Below are positions 17,401 to 25,987 of a stretch of DNA of 64,000 nt, piece after piece; within the stretch, counting starts at the first letter, position 1, and each line of letters opens with the position of its first letter. The notes under the pieces are model-generated. The model was not told where the DNA came from. It did not search any database and worked only from the letters and a program-made list of their open reading frames with translations. Source of the DNA: Singulisphaera acidiphila DSM 18658 (GTDB lineage Bacteria > Planctomycetota > Planctomycetia > Isosphaerales > Isosphaeraceae); contig NC_019892.1 of the NCBI RefSeq assembly GCF_000242455.2, forward strand, positions 4,650,001-4,714,000, read 5' to 3'. The translations under genes and the position numbers were made by a program.

Positions 17401-17786
17401 GACGGGATCGAACCATTCCCGCCCGCAACCGTTTCAGCCGGGCCTCGGCCTCGAGTCGCGGCCGAAAGCATGGCGGCCCCTTCCGTGTTCCGCTCAAGTT
17501 CCTCCCGCGCCCAGCGGCCTCCTTGCCCGAGGAAAGCCCAACGTTCTTGACCGCCATTCTCCCAGACGATCAGGCCACGAGACCCTGGGGCGAGCTCGAC
17601 CGCTGTTCCGTTGACCTCCTTGACCGACAGTCCCCCTTGCCCATCGACCACAATCAAAAAGGCGTGACTTGGACTTGCAGCCTCGTCCATCCCATGGGCA
17701 GGCGGGACCCCAACGCCTCCGAGGATGAGCCCACTGGCGAGCCAGAGAGCGAGGCCGTGACGGGCGCTGAGGGAAGGGCGATTCAT
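14484..17786 (-). CDS. Exported CHAT-domain (caspase-like) protein
   Basis: Predicted 1100 aa. Signal peptide (HGLALWLASGLILGGVGVPPAHG), a beta-rich N-terminal region with KHQLSWSEIPGLPPALAAGL, a long TPR-like helical middle, then a C-terminal CHAT domain from about residue 800. Catalytic residues are readable: FATHGTN (His951) and LSACYTG (Cys996), with SGLWDVYD near the end. CHAT proteins are separase/caspase relatives; cytoplasmic ones such as TPR-CHAT are linked to type III-E CRISPR, but this one appears exported. AAGGACA precedes the ATG at 17786. It lies between the PDZ-like protein and the caspase-TPR gene. Confidence 0.88.
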   Translation of the reverse strand: MNRPSLSARHGLALWLASGLILGGVGVPPAHGMDEAASPSHAFLIVVDGQGGLSVKEVNGTAVELAPGSRGLIVWENGGQERWAFLGQGGRWAREELERNTEGAAMLSAATRGRGPAETVAGGNGSIPSTTFLVPLLGSSVMRGNSPFLTPSNGPLIGPRITIRRRPAPQGPPFPEAAALLLRDGHLLVKIALPEGKHQLSWSEIPGLPPALAAGLPAGEYVLRIEGGGESVTFRVEDDALREEVQRPLDELAKLRGQGADGLSALVAVAHLLTQVDEEGKPLAYLTDAFDVVDHLPEEELTSFLRQTRSDLERRLAGAAVADPSSLVDPTGDSKIDQARGQFRAGRWREAMATLAAIDQGEATPRSQALAKLYNAVIRAESGLALEAQADRLFREALVAVEALGRDGNESESTTADQFRAHNNYGNFLLGRSQDRLQNHAYQIVTGGRLPILSTLSDWHAALHEYDSARTLAKGMQQPAQAAVVETNLARLYALLADLIQTLEDPASEERRFPAAVLAATEQARTLAAGVVADSRDDVRVEPVIRATAREILAQLAFRNHTTDLGRPEARSSFADCERLTQQALQEYEEAGSLVGIESTHRLLALNQLRSGPQDSGAGETAHRKQALQGLLIAHRLSQFVLDQVPGDGVGLGVAGFIARRAYLNEQIVELLIADGQPAEALHYAELAKARALEGLLAASRTRAQADEEGPRPLPAILADWPREVAAVEYLIGSRRAWAFVVTTSGQVLVFELKDREGHPIASQALVARVRTYLRGVENYATRMRSRLLAGQGFDHQWQETLHEFAIDLLPTDLLAELRKAKTVVVVPHHILHYFPFAALVTERDAGRKDSSEMVQPRFLLDEPFALCHSPSLTTWDLLRQRAPRPITRVGAAGIANFPGAAPLPGVRDDLANLRKAFGGKVDRVYLEGEASEAAGRSLLSQAGMVLFATHGTNVADRPLTSSILLFPEAKDDGRLTAEELFGGSTQADLVVLSACYTGLADRSPLPGDDLFGIQRALLRSGARTVVSGLWDVYDGSGPELIGAFFNNLAAGEPAPQALSTSQRAFLKKLRTSADPEPWIHPYFWAVYTASGDDRTRFGN

Positions 17787-17923
17787 GGGCGATTGTCCTT
17801 CAAACTCCAGCCGACTGGAACGGGGATTCTCGGGCTTTTGGGATAGATCCCTGGGCCGAGAATCCCCTCGTCACGCGTTACCGAATCGATGGATTCGAAC
17901 ATGAAAACCGACGGTGATCCCGA

Positions 17924-19048
17924 TCAGGGAGATACCCCACCTCCACCGCTGCTAGGGAAACCGTTCCCTCCCAGGTAGACCGTCCCGTTCTGAACCCAGG
18001 TGGTCCCTGCCTTGATGAAGCGGACGAAGGTTTGGCCGTAGTGATTGTCCATCTCGTTGGCGTTGGTCACGGGAATGCCGTCGAGTCGCACGACGACATC
18101 GCCCAGGGCGAGTCCGATCTGATCGAACGGCGAGCCGGGCGGCGGCGGCGATGTCAGCCGGGCCGCGTAGAAATCGTATCCGGGGATGCTGATTAGCTGA
18201 ATCGTGAACTGAACCTGAAACCTGGAGGAGTAATTGCCACCGACCACTTGTTGGTACGCCTGCGGCCCCGGACGGTTGCCGGCCGAGAGCTTGTCGAGAA
18301 GCTTGGAAACCGACGACGGTTCGCTCTTTCCCTCCGGCAGGTTCCGAGTCGCCTCGGCCACCATTTCCTTCAAGGCTTGGCGTTGCTTATCCTTCAGATC
18401 GATGATCTTGGGGATCTGGCTGTCGAGCTGGTTGAGCGCCTCACGATCGGCCGCGAGCTTGGCCGACTTGATCTTGCCCATCCAAGTCTTCAGTAATGCC
18501 ACTTCTGTTGTGCTAAGATCGTCGATGGAGACAGGGGCAGGGGAGTCCCCCCGAGACGTGGATGCGAGCTTGCGAGTGACATTGAGCGCGTTGGCCAGCG
18601 CGTCGTTGTTTCGCGCCTTGGCGGCTCGGATCAGGCGGTCGATGGTTTCCGGTTGATTGGTCTCGATGGCGAGCTGCGCGGCTAATTCCGCGACCTGTCG
18701 CGAGTTCAAAGCTTGATGCGGTCGCTGCAGGGCTTCTTCGCCGGAGGCGAGCTGGAGGGCGACGTCGGCCATGAGTGCCGCATCCATCTCTCGCCAGGCG
18801 GTGGACAGAAGCTTCAGGTCGACATACCGGCTGAAGCCGGGGTCTTGCAGCTCTTCGCTCAGCGGAAAGGGATCCGCCGATTTCGGCACGGCCCGCGCTG
18901 GGCTCGCTGCGCGGTCGGTCGCCACCGGTTTCGTGACCCCCTCGTCTCCATCCGCCCGGAGCGGTTCTGTAGCGAGAAGGGTGGCTAAGAGGAAGAGCCC
19001 AACGGCGGCCACTTCCCGACGACGGCTTCTCATTCGATGCCTCAACAT
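17924..19048 (-). CDS. Exported helical protein with C-terminal PDZ-like domain (paralogue A)
   Basis: Predicted 374 aa. Signal peptide (EVAAVGLFLLATLLATEPLRADG), a helical domain starting LQDPGFSRYVDLKLL and continuing to about residue 260, then a PDZ-like segment (FDQIGLALGDVVVRLDGIPV) and a Gly-rich end. The helical domain is clearly homologous to the protein at 21764-22885: shared DPxFSRxVDLxLL, ADxALQLAxGE and helical periodicity. I know no name for this domain. It is encoded directly upstream of the CHAT protein (137-base gap), so it may be its inhibitor, scaffold or substrate adaptor (inference). Confidence 0.75.
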   Translation of the reverse strand: MLRHRMRSRRREVAAVGLFLLATLLATEPLRADGDEGVTKPVATDRAASPARAVPKSADPFPLSEELQDPGFSRYVDLKLLSTAWREMDAALMADVALQLASGEEALQRPHQALNSRQVAELAAQLAIETNQPETIDRLIRAAKARNNDALANALNVTRKLASTSRGDSPAPVSIDDLSTTEVALLKTWMGKIKSAKLAADREALNQLDSQIPKIIDLKDKQRQALKEMVAEATRNLPEGKSEPSSVSKLLDKLSAGNRPGPQAYQQVVGGNYSSRFQVQFTIQLISIPGYDFYAARLTSPPPPGSPFDQIGLALGDVVVRLDGIPVTNANEMDNHYGQTFVRFIKAGTTWVQNGTVYLGGNGFPSSGGGGVSP

Positions 19049-19403
19049 GGATGCACTCCAAGAAAAAAAAGAAGGCTGGGCCGATCTGGTGAGCCGCGTC
19101 GAAGCGGTTCCAACGGGATCACTTGCTCTCCGCGCAGCTCGAGTGAGCTTGAACCCGAATTTCGAAGACGACGAATCACATCACGATGGCGATCCTCGTA
19201 TTTATAGGCAAAAAATCAGATGTGCTTGCATCGTTGAAGCTTATTTAGTTGAAATTTGTTGTGTCAAATCATGTGTGGAATCAGTCTGGTTCCCGCCCAT
19301 TGTCCCTCTTCAAGCTGATGACCCAAAGGAACTTGCAATCGGACCTTCCCGGTAGGTGGCAATGAATGGCTCGAAGCGATACACCTGAGTGGGGCTGAGT
19401 TCG
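19049..19403. other. AT-rich upstream region of the second caspase block
   Basis: About 355 bases between the caspase gene (ends 19404) and paralogue A (starts 19048). It is distinctly more AT-rich than its neighbours around 19190-19270. A TTGACA on the minus strand (19262-19267) could be the -35 for paralogue A, but a matching -10 is not convincing. A TATAAA on the minus strand (19201-19206) is another possible -10. The region is probably where the downstream three-gene transcript starts. Confidence 0.4.
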
Positions 19404-21629
19404 TTAGGGGCTGGCCCTGAATGAGACGGTGCCGGCCGTCCAGGACTCGTCATAGAGCCTTCGGGGCTTCATGCGTTTGTCGCCCCGCGTTTTGAAGTAG
19501 GTCTGTTCGAGCAAGAGGGTATCGAGCGAAGCCCCCTTGCCTCCCAGATTGTCCTCGCCTCGGGTCTTGGGAAGATTGGGCTGAGAGAGCATGTAGTACG
19601 AGTTGGGCTCGCGGGTCGCGAGGATGATCGTGAGCCGGTCTCCGAAGCTTCCGTCGCACTCGAATGCATCGGTGATCCGCGACTGACCGGGGTCGAGCCG
19701 TTGCTCGCCAGAGACCTCGCCCCCGGCAGCCTCCTGGTAGGGCAAGACCTGGTCGATCCCGAGGTCGGCGTCGACCGCCAGGACGGTGATGTACCACGGC
19801 TTTTGCGACGCTTCGGCGTTTGCGATCCGATAGGCGTAGCGGCCCCCTTTGCGCACCACCAGCCCCCCTTCTTCAACGGGCCAGGGACCTGTTTTCGCGA
19901 TCGCGCCGGATTCGTCCACCGTGACGGCCAACAACTCGATTGTGATGGGGCTGGCCTGATCGGTGGAGCGCCGAGCCTCGGACAGCCGGATGAGGTTCCG
20001 GGCGCGGCAAATCTGGCGGAGCGTCTGCTGAAGTGCGGGGCCCGCCTCTTCGGGGACCTCAAGGGAGAATGGGCCCCAGCCTCCTCTCAGCGACGCGGGT
20101 ACGTTGCTTTTCTCCAAAGGCGAGGACGTGTCGATCTCGAGCTTAGGCCGTCCTGTGGCCGGGAAGAGTGCGGCAACGTTTCCGTCGATCCGGAGGAGGT
20201 AGTCGCAGGGCTGATCGCCCGTGGCCCACTGCAACCAACGTGACTCCTCGGGGCGATTCGCGGTCGTCAGCGTTTCGAGGATCAACGGCGGCAGGTCAGG
20301 GGAGTCGGGGCCGAGCCCAGGCCCATCCTTGTTTGCCGACTTTGCCCGAGTGACGCGCAGGCGGAGACCGAACGCCCCGTGCTCGTGGTGCCGCTCGATG
20401 GCGAAGCCGCCCTTGAAGCCGGCCGGCAAAAGAGCCTCGGTTCGTCGGCCGTTTTCCCAGCGGAAGAGGTCGACGGTGGCGGTCGCTCCTTCGACCGCTT
20501 TCACGGACAGCCAGGCGGTCGAGCCATTCTCTCTTTCCGCCTCGGCCGGCTTGGCGACGATCTTGGCGGGCTGGTCGTAGAGCTCGAACTGGGATCCCAC
20601 GGTGATCCCGTGGAACGCACCTGCCTTGAGAAGGGCCACCGAGCGGTCGGTCCCCGAAGCCATGACCTCCCAGTAGGGTTTCCGGTCCGCGTCAACCCCG
20701 CAGCCGAGGACGGTATCGCGGAGTAGGCTGCCGGTCCCCTCGAGTTGGGGAAGTGGAGGTTGTGCGACGGACGGGTCGACCCGATAACGAGAGACAATCT
20801 CGTCCCGGAGCAATTCATAGGAGAGTGTGGAGAGGGTGCGAGTCTCGTTGAGCACCTGGAGCACGAATCGGGTGAGCAGCCCGAAGTGCTCTTTCCCCTG
20901 CTGGTATTCGGGCTCGACCTCCTGGGCACGGCAGGCGGAGAGCACCACGGCGCCGGCGGCCAATCGTCGCTCGTTGATCTTGCGGCCACCGAGAGCCGGA
21001 ACCGAGGCCGCGAGACCTCGATCCAGCTTGCGGACCTTGGTGGCGCCTCGAGCTCCGGTCCCCGAGTGGCAGCAATCGAGCACCAGCCAAAGACGCGTGC
21101 GTCCCCCCGCGCAGACCTCCTCCGCGAACGCGAAGAGCTCGTCATCGCGAAGATCCTGGAGGCCCCCCTGCTTGTCGGCATCGTATGGCACGATGGTCTC
21201 GTCGAGGCCGTCGGCCTCGTCGCAAAGCGGATCCCCTTCCGGTTGATCCGGCACCTGGGAGCCGTGGCCGCTGAAGTGGACCAAGACCTGGGCGGGCCTG
21301 GAATTCGGCGGAAGGTCGCGGACCCGTTTTGTCAGGTCGCTAAGCCCCTTGCGAATCGCTGCGCCGGTGGCGGACTCGTCAACGAGCGTGACGACATCGT
21401 CGGGTTGGAACCCGAAGCGAGAACTCAGCAAGAGTTCCCGTATCGCCTCAACATCATTACGCGATCCGTCAAGCTGCTCAGAAGCGCCGAGGTTCTGATA
21501 TTTCGCCACGCCGACGAGGAGCGCAAACTTCGGTTGTGGACTTGAAATCGGATCGGCAGCGAGACCGTCGCCCCCTCGGGCGATGCCGACCATGCAGAAC
21601 AGGATCGTCCGTTTCCAGTGCCGAAGCAT
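19404..21629 (-). CDS. Exported caspase-family protein with DUF4384-like C-terminus
   Basis: Predicted 741 aa from the ATG at 21629 (AAGGGA ahead); an open extension to 21947 is not protein-like. After a weak signal peptide, a C14 domain starts FALLVGVAKYQNLGAS and has HFSGHGSQ (His122) and LDCCHSG (nucleophile probably Cys187). It includes the metacaspase-like GDPLCDEADGLDETIVPYDAD segment. The C-terminal half has GGRYAYRIANAEASQKPWYITVL-type sequence resembling the DUF4384 domain found behind caspase domains in many bacteria. The preceding gene (134 bases upstream) encodes paralogue B. It is closer to metacaspases than the other caspase in this cluster. Confidence 0.85.
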   Translation of the reverse strand: MLRHWKRTILFCMVGIARGGDGLAADPISSPQPKFALLVGVAKYQNLGASEQLDGSRNDVEAIRELLLSSRFGFQPDDVVTLVDESATGAAIRKGLSDLTKRVRDLPPNSRPAQVLVHFSGHGSQVPDQPEGDPLCDEADGLDETIVPYDADKQGGLQDLRDDELFAFAEEVCAGGRTRLWLVLDCCHSGTGARGATKVRKLDRGLAASVPALGGRKINERRLAAGAVVLSACRAQEVEPEYQQGKEHFGLLTRFVLQVLNETRTLSTLSYELLRDEIVSRYRVDPSVAQPPLPQLEGTGSLLRDTVLGCGVDADRKPYWEVMASGTDRSVALLKAGAFHGITVGSQFELYDQPAKIVAKPAEAERENGSTAWLSVKAVEGATATVDLFRWENGRRTEALLPAGFKGGFAIERHHEHGAFGLRLRVTRAKSANKDGPGLGPDSPDLPPLILETLTTANRPEESRWLQWATGDQPCDYLLRIDGNVAALFPATGRPKLEIDTSSPLEKSNVPASLRGGWGPFSLEVPEEAGPALQQTLRQICRARNLIRLSEARRSTDQASPITIELLAVTVDESGAIAKTGPWPVEEGGLVVRKGGRYAYRIANAEASQKPWYITVLAVDADLGIDQVLPYQEAAGGEVSGEQRLDPGQSRITDAFECDGSFGDRLTIILATREPNSYYMLSQPNLPKTRGEDNLGGKGASLDTLLLEQTYFKTRGDKRMKPRRLYDESWTAGTVSFRASP

Positions 21630-21763
21630 CCAAAGATTTCCCTTGGGCGTCCATTGACCGGCCCCCGGGGCCCCCGCTCGCGCGAGCGGCCCCGCCTCCT
21701 CTCCTTCTGCGCGTTCGGCAGGATCGTCCGGGACCGGCCAGGAGTCTCGCTCACCCTTTTCTT

Positions 21764-22885
21764 TTAACCCGGGAATGGGACGGGGACTGGGACAGGTCCA
21801 CCGCCGCCTCCACCCCCGCCGCTCAATGTGCCCCACCACCGGTTGACCATCGGGCTTCCGAAGTTGCCGAAGCCCCAGGAACCCTGAAAACGATTCGGTC
21901 CCGTCATCGCCCAGTAGAACCAGCCTTGGCTGCCGCCAAGCTGCCATTGGCCGTACAGGCCGTTGGAACTGACCGGCACGCCGGGATTCCCAGGCGGAAA
22001 TCCTTGAGAGATGTTGTAGAGCTGACCGACCGAGCCGTCCGGCAGGTAGTAAGAGCCCGAGGCCCCGTTCAGCGTCACCGCCGCGTTGACGGAATTGCCG
22101 TTGGGGTCGATGTAAGTCGACTGCCAGTTGCCGAACGGTGCAAAACGACTGGAAGCATTCAGCTTCTTGAGGGCCTGGCCGAGCTTGTCTGAACCCTCGG
22201 GCACCTCTTGCTTGGCCTTCGCGATCCGGCTGGCCAGGAACGTTTTTTGCTCCTCGGGCAAGTCGGTCAAGGCCTTCACGAACACCTCGAGTTTGCCGAG
22301 CACCTCGAGATCGCCGCTCCGTCGGGACGTGTCAGCTTCCTGAAGTACCGATTTGAGGAATGCCAACTGATCCGGAGTCGTGGTTCGTAGTGAAACCTTG
22401 AGATCCTGCCCCTCATCACGAGTCGTCATGCCGAGTTTCGCGACCGTCTCGATCTGGGACGCCAGCGCGTCATCGCCGACGTTCTTGGCGGCCTTGACGA
22501 GTCGTTGCAGTGTGGCACGATCGTTCGTATCGACCGCGATGCTGGCCGCAAGTCGAATGGCCATGTCGGCGCTGAGGATTTTGTGCTCGCGCAACAAGAC
22601 GCGTTCCCCGTCCGCCAATTGCAGGGCGATATCGGCGGCCTGCGAGGCGTCATTTCGCGCAATCGCCTGACGAAGCAGCGTGAGATCCACAAAGCGAGAG
22701 AACGCCGGATCCTGAAATTCGGGCAGGCTTGAAGAGTTTAGTGCGGCGGCGGCCTCCCGATTCGCCGTTGCTTTTTCCCGAGTCAGCTCGTCGTCACCCG
22801 ACGCGCCGAGGGCCCGCCAAGACCCGGCCGTTACGACAATGAACACGGGGGCCACGATTACCCAGTGAGAAGATTTGTGGATCAC
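21764..22885 (-). CDS. Exported helical protein with Gly/Trp-rich tail (paralogue B)
   Basis: Predicted 373 aa from a GTG at 22885, chosen because AGAGGAG lies 7 bases ahead; a TTG 12 codons upstream is open but unsupported. Hydrophobic start (WVIVAPVFIVVTAGSWRALGA). The helical domain opens FQDPAFSRFVDLTLL and aligns with paralogue A for roughly 200 residues. The C-terminus has no PDZ domain. It holds short aromatic-Gly segments (YGQWQLGGSQGWFYW, NRFQGSWGFGNFG), then eight glycines and a Pro/Val end. It is the first gene of the five-gene run and sits directly ahead of the caspase-DUF4384 gene. Confidence 0.7.
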   Translation of the reverse strand: MIHKSSHWVIVAPVFIVVTAGSWRALGASGDDELTREKATANREAAAALNSSSLPEFQDPAFSRFVDLTLLRQAIARNDASQAADIALQLADGERVLLREHKILSADMAIRLAASIAVDTNDRATLQRLVKAAKNVGDDALASQIETVAKLGMTTRDEGQDLKVSLRTTTPDQLAFLKSVLQEADTSRRSGDLEVLGKLEVFVKALTDLPEEQKTFLASRIAKAKQEVPEGSDKLGQALKKLNASSRFAPFGNWQSTYIDPNGNSVNAAVTLNGASGSYYLPDGSVGQLYNISQGFPPGNPGVPVSSNGLYGQWQLGGSQGWFYWAMTGPNRFQGSWGFGNFGSPMVNRWWGTLSGGGGGGGGPVPVPVPFPG

Positions 22886-23511
22886 GCGACGGCTCCTCTG
22901 CAGTCCGGCAACAAACGACAAAGACTTCCAATGAAGTCGATATAAACGATGACGTTATCACAGTCGAAAAGTTTTCCATAAAAAATTTTCAAAGACTTAC
23001 GAAAGGAATTGCGGAATGTAATATTGTTCAGTATGTCTCAAATTGAGCGATGCATTTCTCCGGGGTCAAAATCGTGGGTCTCCCGTCAAACTCCTTTTGA
23101 AGGGATTCGTCGCTTACGACTGCATGTCTCAGACCGGCAAGCTTCCCCTCTTGGGTTTCCCCATGCGCATGACGAAACAAAACTCGCAAGCTCGACGTGA
23201 CCGGCCGCCGGAGGCGCAGAGAACAAAAAACGCGGATGCGGGTCCAGTCGAGGCGGCTTCAAGTCAAATGAAGAGAGTGCCGTTCGGTTGGCTCCAAGTC
23301 GGGGCACGGAATCAATCTTTGTAGAATGAGTTCTGCGAAATGCGTAGAAACGTCACTGACGATTTGTGGGAATCTTTCGCGACGAGCCCCTCCGACGTCG
23401 CCGGGCAACGATTGAGGGGGCTTTTCGGTTGAACGAGACAAGGGTCGAGGCGGAGGCTGCCGATGAGCCGCGGAATGCGGCACGTTGATGATGTGTTTTG
23501 GGGCTGTTAAA
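22886..23511. other. Upstream region of the caspase/CHAT gene run
   Basis: About 625 bases between paralogue B and the leuCD terminator. 22940-23040 is notably AT-rich, consistent with a promoter for the minus-strand run, but I could not fit a good -35/-10 pair. Beyond 23060 there is no gene-like sequence. Confidence 0.4.
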
Positions 23512-23567
23512 TGGAAAACGTCCTCCCCATCTCGCGGCGATCGAGTCGCGAGGCAGGGAGGACGTTT
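23512..23567 (-). terminator. Terminator of leuCD
   Basis: A two-tier hairpin. Outer arms AAACGTCCTCCC (23516-23527) and GGGAGGACGTTT (23556-23567) pair over 12 bases; inner CTCGCG/CGCGAG arms (23531-23536, 23547-23552) pair inside. A short T-run follows on the minus strand. It lies about 50 bases past the leuD stop. Confidence 0.7.
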
Positions 23568-23620
23568 GGTTTTCGGCAAGTCTGGAGACAGTCTTCGCCG
23601 AGCGAGTGATGAGGCGCCGC

Positions 23621-24289
23621 TCAGGCCGTCTGTGGTGTGAGCCAGGCGGGGGCGGCCTGCTCGTGTTTGCGGATTGCCTCGTCGTTGAGCAGGGTCTCGG
23701 AGATTGCGTCGAGGCCGTTGAGGAGGCGGTGGCGATCGGCTTCGGAGACGTCGAACGAGAATCGCTTCTCTGCGCCTTGCGCGGGGTGGAGGGTGATCGC
23801 CTGGTCGCGGAGGTCGATGGTCACCTCGGCTCCCCCTTCGGTGCGACCGGCGTCGGCGATTTCCTTCCAATCGGCGTCGGCGAGTTCGATGGGGAGGAGG
23901 CCGTTGTTGAAGGCGTTTCCCTCGAAGATATCGGCGAATCCTTCGCCCTTACCGGGCGCGATCACGGCGCGATAGCCCCCCTGGGCGACGGCCCAGACGG
24001 CGTGCTCTCGGCTCGAGCCGCAGCCGAAGTTGCGGCCGACCACCAGGATGGACGCTCCTCGATTCGACGGGTCGTTGAGCGGGAATTCCGGGTTATCCGG
24101 GCCGGCCGCGGTCGGGTCGTCGACGGCCGGGGCCGCGCCGGGGGCGTACCGCTTGTCGGCGAAGAGCAGGGGGCCGTAGCCGGTGCGCTCGATCCGCTTG
24201 AGGTAGCGGGCCGGGATGATCAGGTCGGTGTTGACGTCGCTCCAGTCGAGCACAGCCACCCGACCACGATGGGTCACGAACGGTTCCAT
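23621..24289 (-). CDS. leuD: 3-isopropylmalate dehydratase small subunit
   Basis: Predicted 222 aa. The swivel-domain signature is clear: LDWSDVNTDLIIPARYLK at the start, then GRNFGCGSSREHAVWAV (the GCGSSREHA motif) and IFEGNAFNNGLLPIEL. It forms the heterodimer with LeuC that isomerises 2- to 3-isopropylmalate in leucine synthesis. It starts 7 bases after the leuC stop, so the two are co-translated. Somewhat longer than E. coli LeuD because of an insertion around PGAAPAVDDPTAAGPDNPEF. Confidence 0.95.
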   Translation of the reverse strand: MEPFVTHRGRVAVLDWSDVNTDLIIPARYLKRIERTGYGPLLFADKRYAPGAAPAVDDPTAAGPDNPEFPLNDPSNRGASILVVGRNFGCGSSREHAVWAVAQGGYRAVIAPGKGEGFADIFEGNAFNNGLLPIELADADWKEIADAGRTEGGAEVTIDLRDQAITLHPAQGAEKRFSFDVSEADRHRLLNGLDAISETLLNDEAIRKHEQAAPAWLTPQTA

Positions 24290-24296
24290 GATATCC

Positions 24297-25700
24297 TTAC
24301 TTGAGAAGGTGGCGGACGTCGGTGAAGTGCCCGGTGACCGCGGCGGCCGCCGCCATGGCCGGACTGACGAGGTGGGTTCGGCCGCCAGGCCCTTGCCGGC
24401 CCTCGAAGTTACGGTTGCTGGTGCTGGCCGAGCGCTGGCCGGGGGTCAGCTTGTCGGGGTTCATCGCGAGGCACATGCTGCACCCCGCCTGCCGCCACTC
24501 GGCGCCGGCTTCGGAGAAGATCCGGTCGAGACCTTCCGACTCGGCCTGGTCGCGGACCTGCTCGCTCCCCGGGACGATCAAGGCGCGAACCCCTGCGGCG
24601 ACCTTGCGGCCCTGGAAGACCTTGGCCGCCGTGCGGAGGTCTTCGATCCGGCCGTTGGTGCACGAGCCGATGAAGACGATGTCGACGGGGATCTCGGTCA
24701 TCGGGGTGCCGGGGGTCAGGCCCATGTAGTCGAGGGCCCGGCGGGCGTCTTCCCGGCTGGCGAACGGGACGTGGTCGGGGTCGGGAACCTGCCCCGTCAC
24801 GTCGACCGTCATCGCGGGGTTCGTTCCCCAGGTGACCTGAGGTGCCAACGTGCTGGCGTCGATCGAGATGTGCCGGTCAAACGCGGACGGGTCGTCGGTC
24901 CGAAGCGTCTTCCAGTCGTTCAGGGCAGCCTCGAGCGCCTTGCCCTTGGGGGCGAACGGGCGGTTGCCCTTGGTGATGTACTGGATGGTCGTGTCGTCGG
25001 GCCCGATCAGGCCCGCGCGGGCACCGGCCTCGATCGACATGTTGCAGACGGTCATCCGCCCTTCCATTGTGAGGGCCGTGATCGCTGGGCCGTAGTACTC
25101 GATGACGTGCCCGGTCGCTCCCCCGGTGCCGATTGCCCGGATGACGGCCAGGATGATGTCCTTGGGTTCGAGCCCGGCCGGCAGTGTGCCCGTGACCTCG
25201 ATCCCGAGCGAGTGCGGCTGCCGCCCCTGCCAGAGGGTCTGGGTGGCCAGGACGTGCTCGACCTCGCTCGTGCCGATCCCGAACGCCAGGGCCCCGAACG
25301 CGCCGTGGGTGCTGGTGTGGCTGTCGCCGCAGACGATCGTCGTGCCCGGCAAGGTCAGGCCGAGCTCGGGGCCGATGACGTGGACGATCCCCTGGTTTCC
25401 GCTCTGCATGTCGTAGAGCGTGACGTCGAACTCGCGGCAATTCGCGCGGAGGGTCTCGACCTGCCGGCGCGACATGGGCTCGCGAATATCGAGCTGATTC
25501 TCGGTCGGAACGTTGTGGTCGAGCGTGGCGAACGTGAGGTCGCGGCGGCGGACTTTACGCCCGGCCAGTCGGAGCCCCTCGAACGCTTGCGGACTCGTCA
25601 CCTCGTGGATGAGATGCCGGTCGACATACAGCAGCGTCGCCTCGTCGGTGGTCGTCACCACGTGGCGTTTCCATACCTTCTCGAACAGGGTCTCGGGCAT
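24297..25700 (-). CDS. leuC: 3-isopropylmalate dehydratase large subunit
   Basis: Predicted 467 aa from the ATG at 25700 (AAGGA ahead). Aconitase-family landmarks are present: LLYVDRHLIHEVTSPQAFEG near the N-terminus, CGDSHTSTHGAFGALAFGIG, and the three [4Fe-4S] ligands in FIGSCTNGRIEDL and GCSMCLAMNPD. It is the catalytic subunit for leucine biosynthesis. No leader peptide, T-box or leuA/leuB is visible nearby, so its control is not evident. Confidence 0.96.
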   Translation of the reverse strand: MPETLFEKVWKRHVVTTTDEATLLYVDRHLIHEVTSPQAFEGLRLAGRKVRRRDLTFATLDHNVPTENQLDIREPMSRRQVETLRANCREFDVTLYDMQSGNQGIVHVIGPELGLTLPGTTIVCGDSHTSTHGAFGALAFGIGTSEVEHVLATQTLWQGRQPHSLGIEVTGTLPAGLEPKDIILAVIRAIGTGGATGHVIEYYGPAITALTMEGRMTVCNMSIEAGARAGLIGPDDTTIQYITKGNRPFAPKGKALEAALNDWKTLRTDDPSAFDRHISIDASTLAPQVTWGTNPAMTVDVTGQVPDPDHVPFASREDARRALDYMGLTPGTPMTEIPVDIVFIGSCTNGRIEDLRTAAKVFQGRKVAAGVRALIVPGSEQVRDQAESEGLDRIFSEAGAEWRQAGCSMCLAMNPDKLTPGQRSASTSNRNFEGRQGPGGRTHLVSPAMAAAAAVTGHFTDVRHLLK

Positions 25701-25987
25701 CAACGGCGTCCTTCACTTCTCGCTTCGTTTTTCAATGCGATCAGGTGGGGCAAGAAACCAATCATTCCAAAAAAATGAGTCAGGGGGGGGGACCCTATGC
25801 CCCAGACACGCTCGTCGCGGTTGGGTTCGACCGACGAAGGCCCAGCGCGCCTCTTCAATTCAATGAATTCTAGGGCTCGGACAGGGACGGAGCGAGCCGA
25901 TCCCACCCCACCTCCGGCGGGAGGAGGGGGCACCCCAGCCGATTTGCGCGGGGGAACCCTCTCTTCCAGAATAATCAATCCTCAGGC

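Noticed and set aside
14484..17786. CHAT protein as part of a type III-E CRISPR (gRAMP/Craspase) system
   Set aside because: No Cas7-11-like gene, CRISPR array or sigma/Csx partner is near, and the protein carries a signal peptide.
21629..21947. N-terminal extension of the caspase-DUF4384 protein
   Set aside because: The extra 106 residues are Arg/Pro-rich and not peptidase-like; they overlap the 3' end of paralogue B and have no ribosome site, while a good ATG with AAGGGA lies at 21629.
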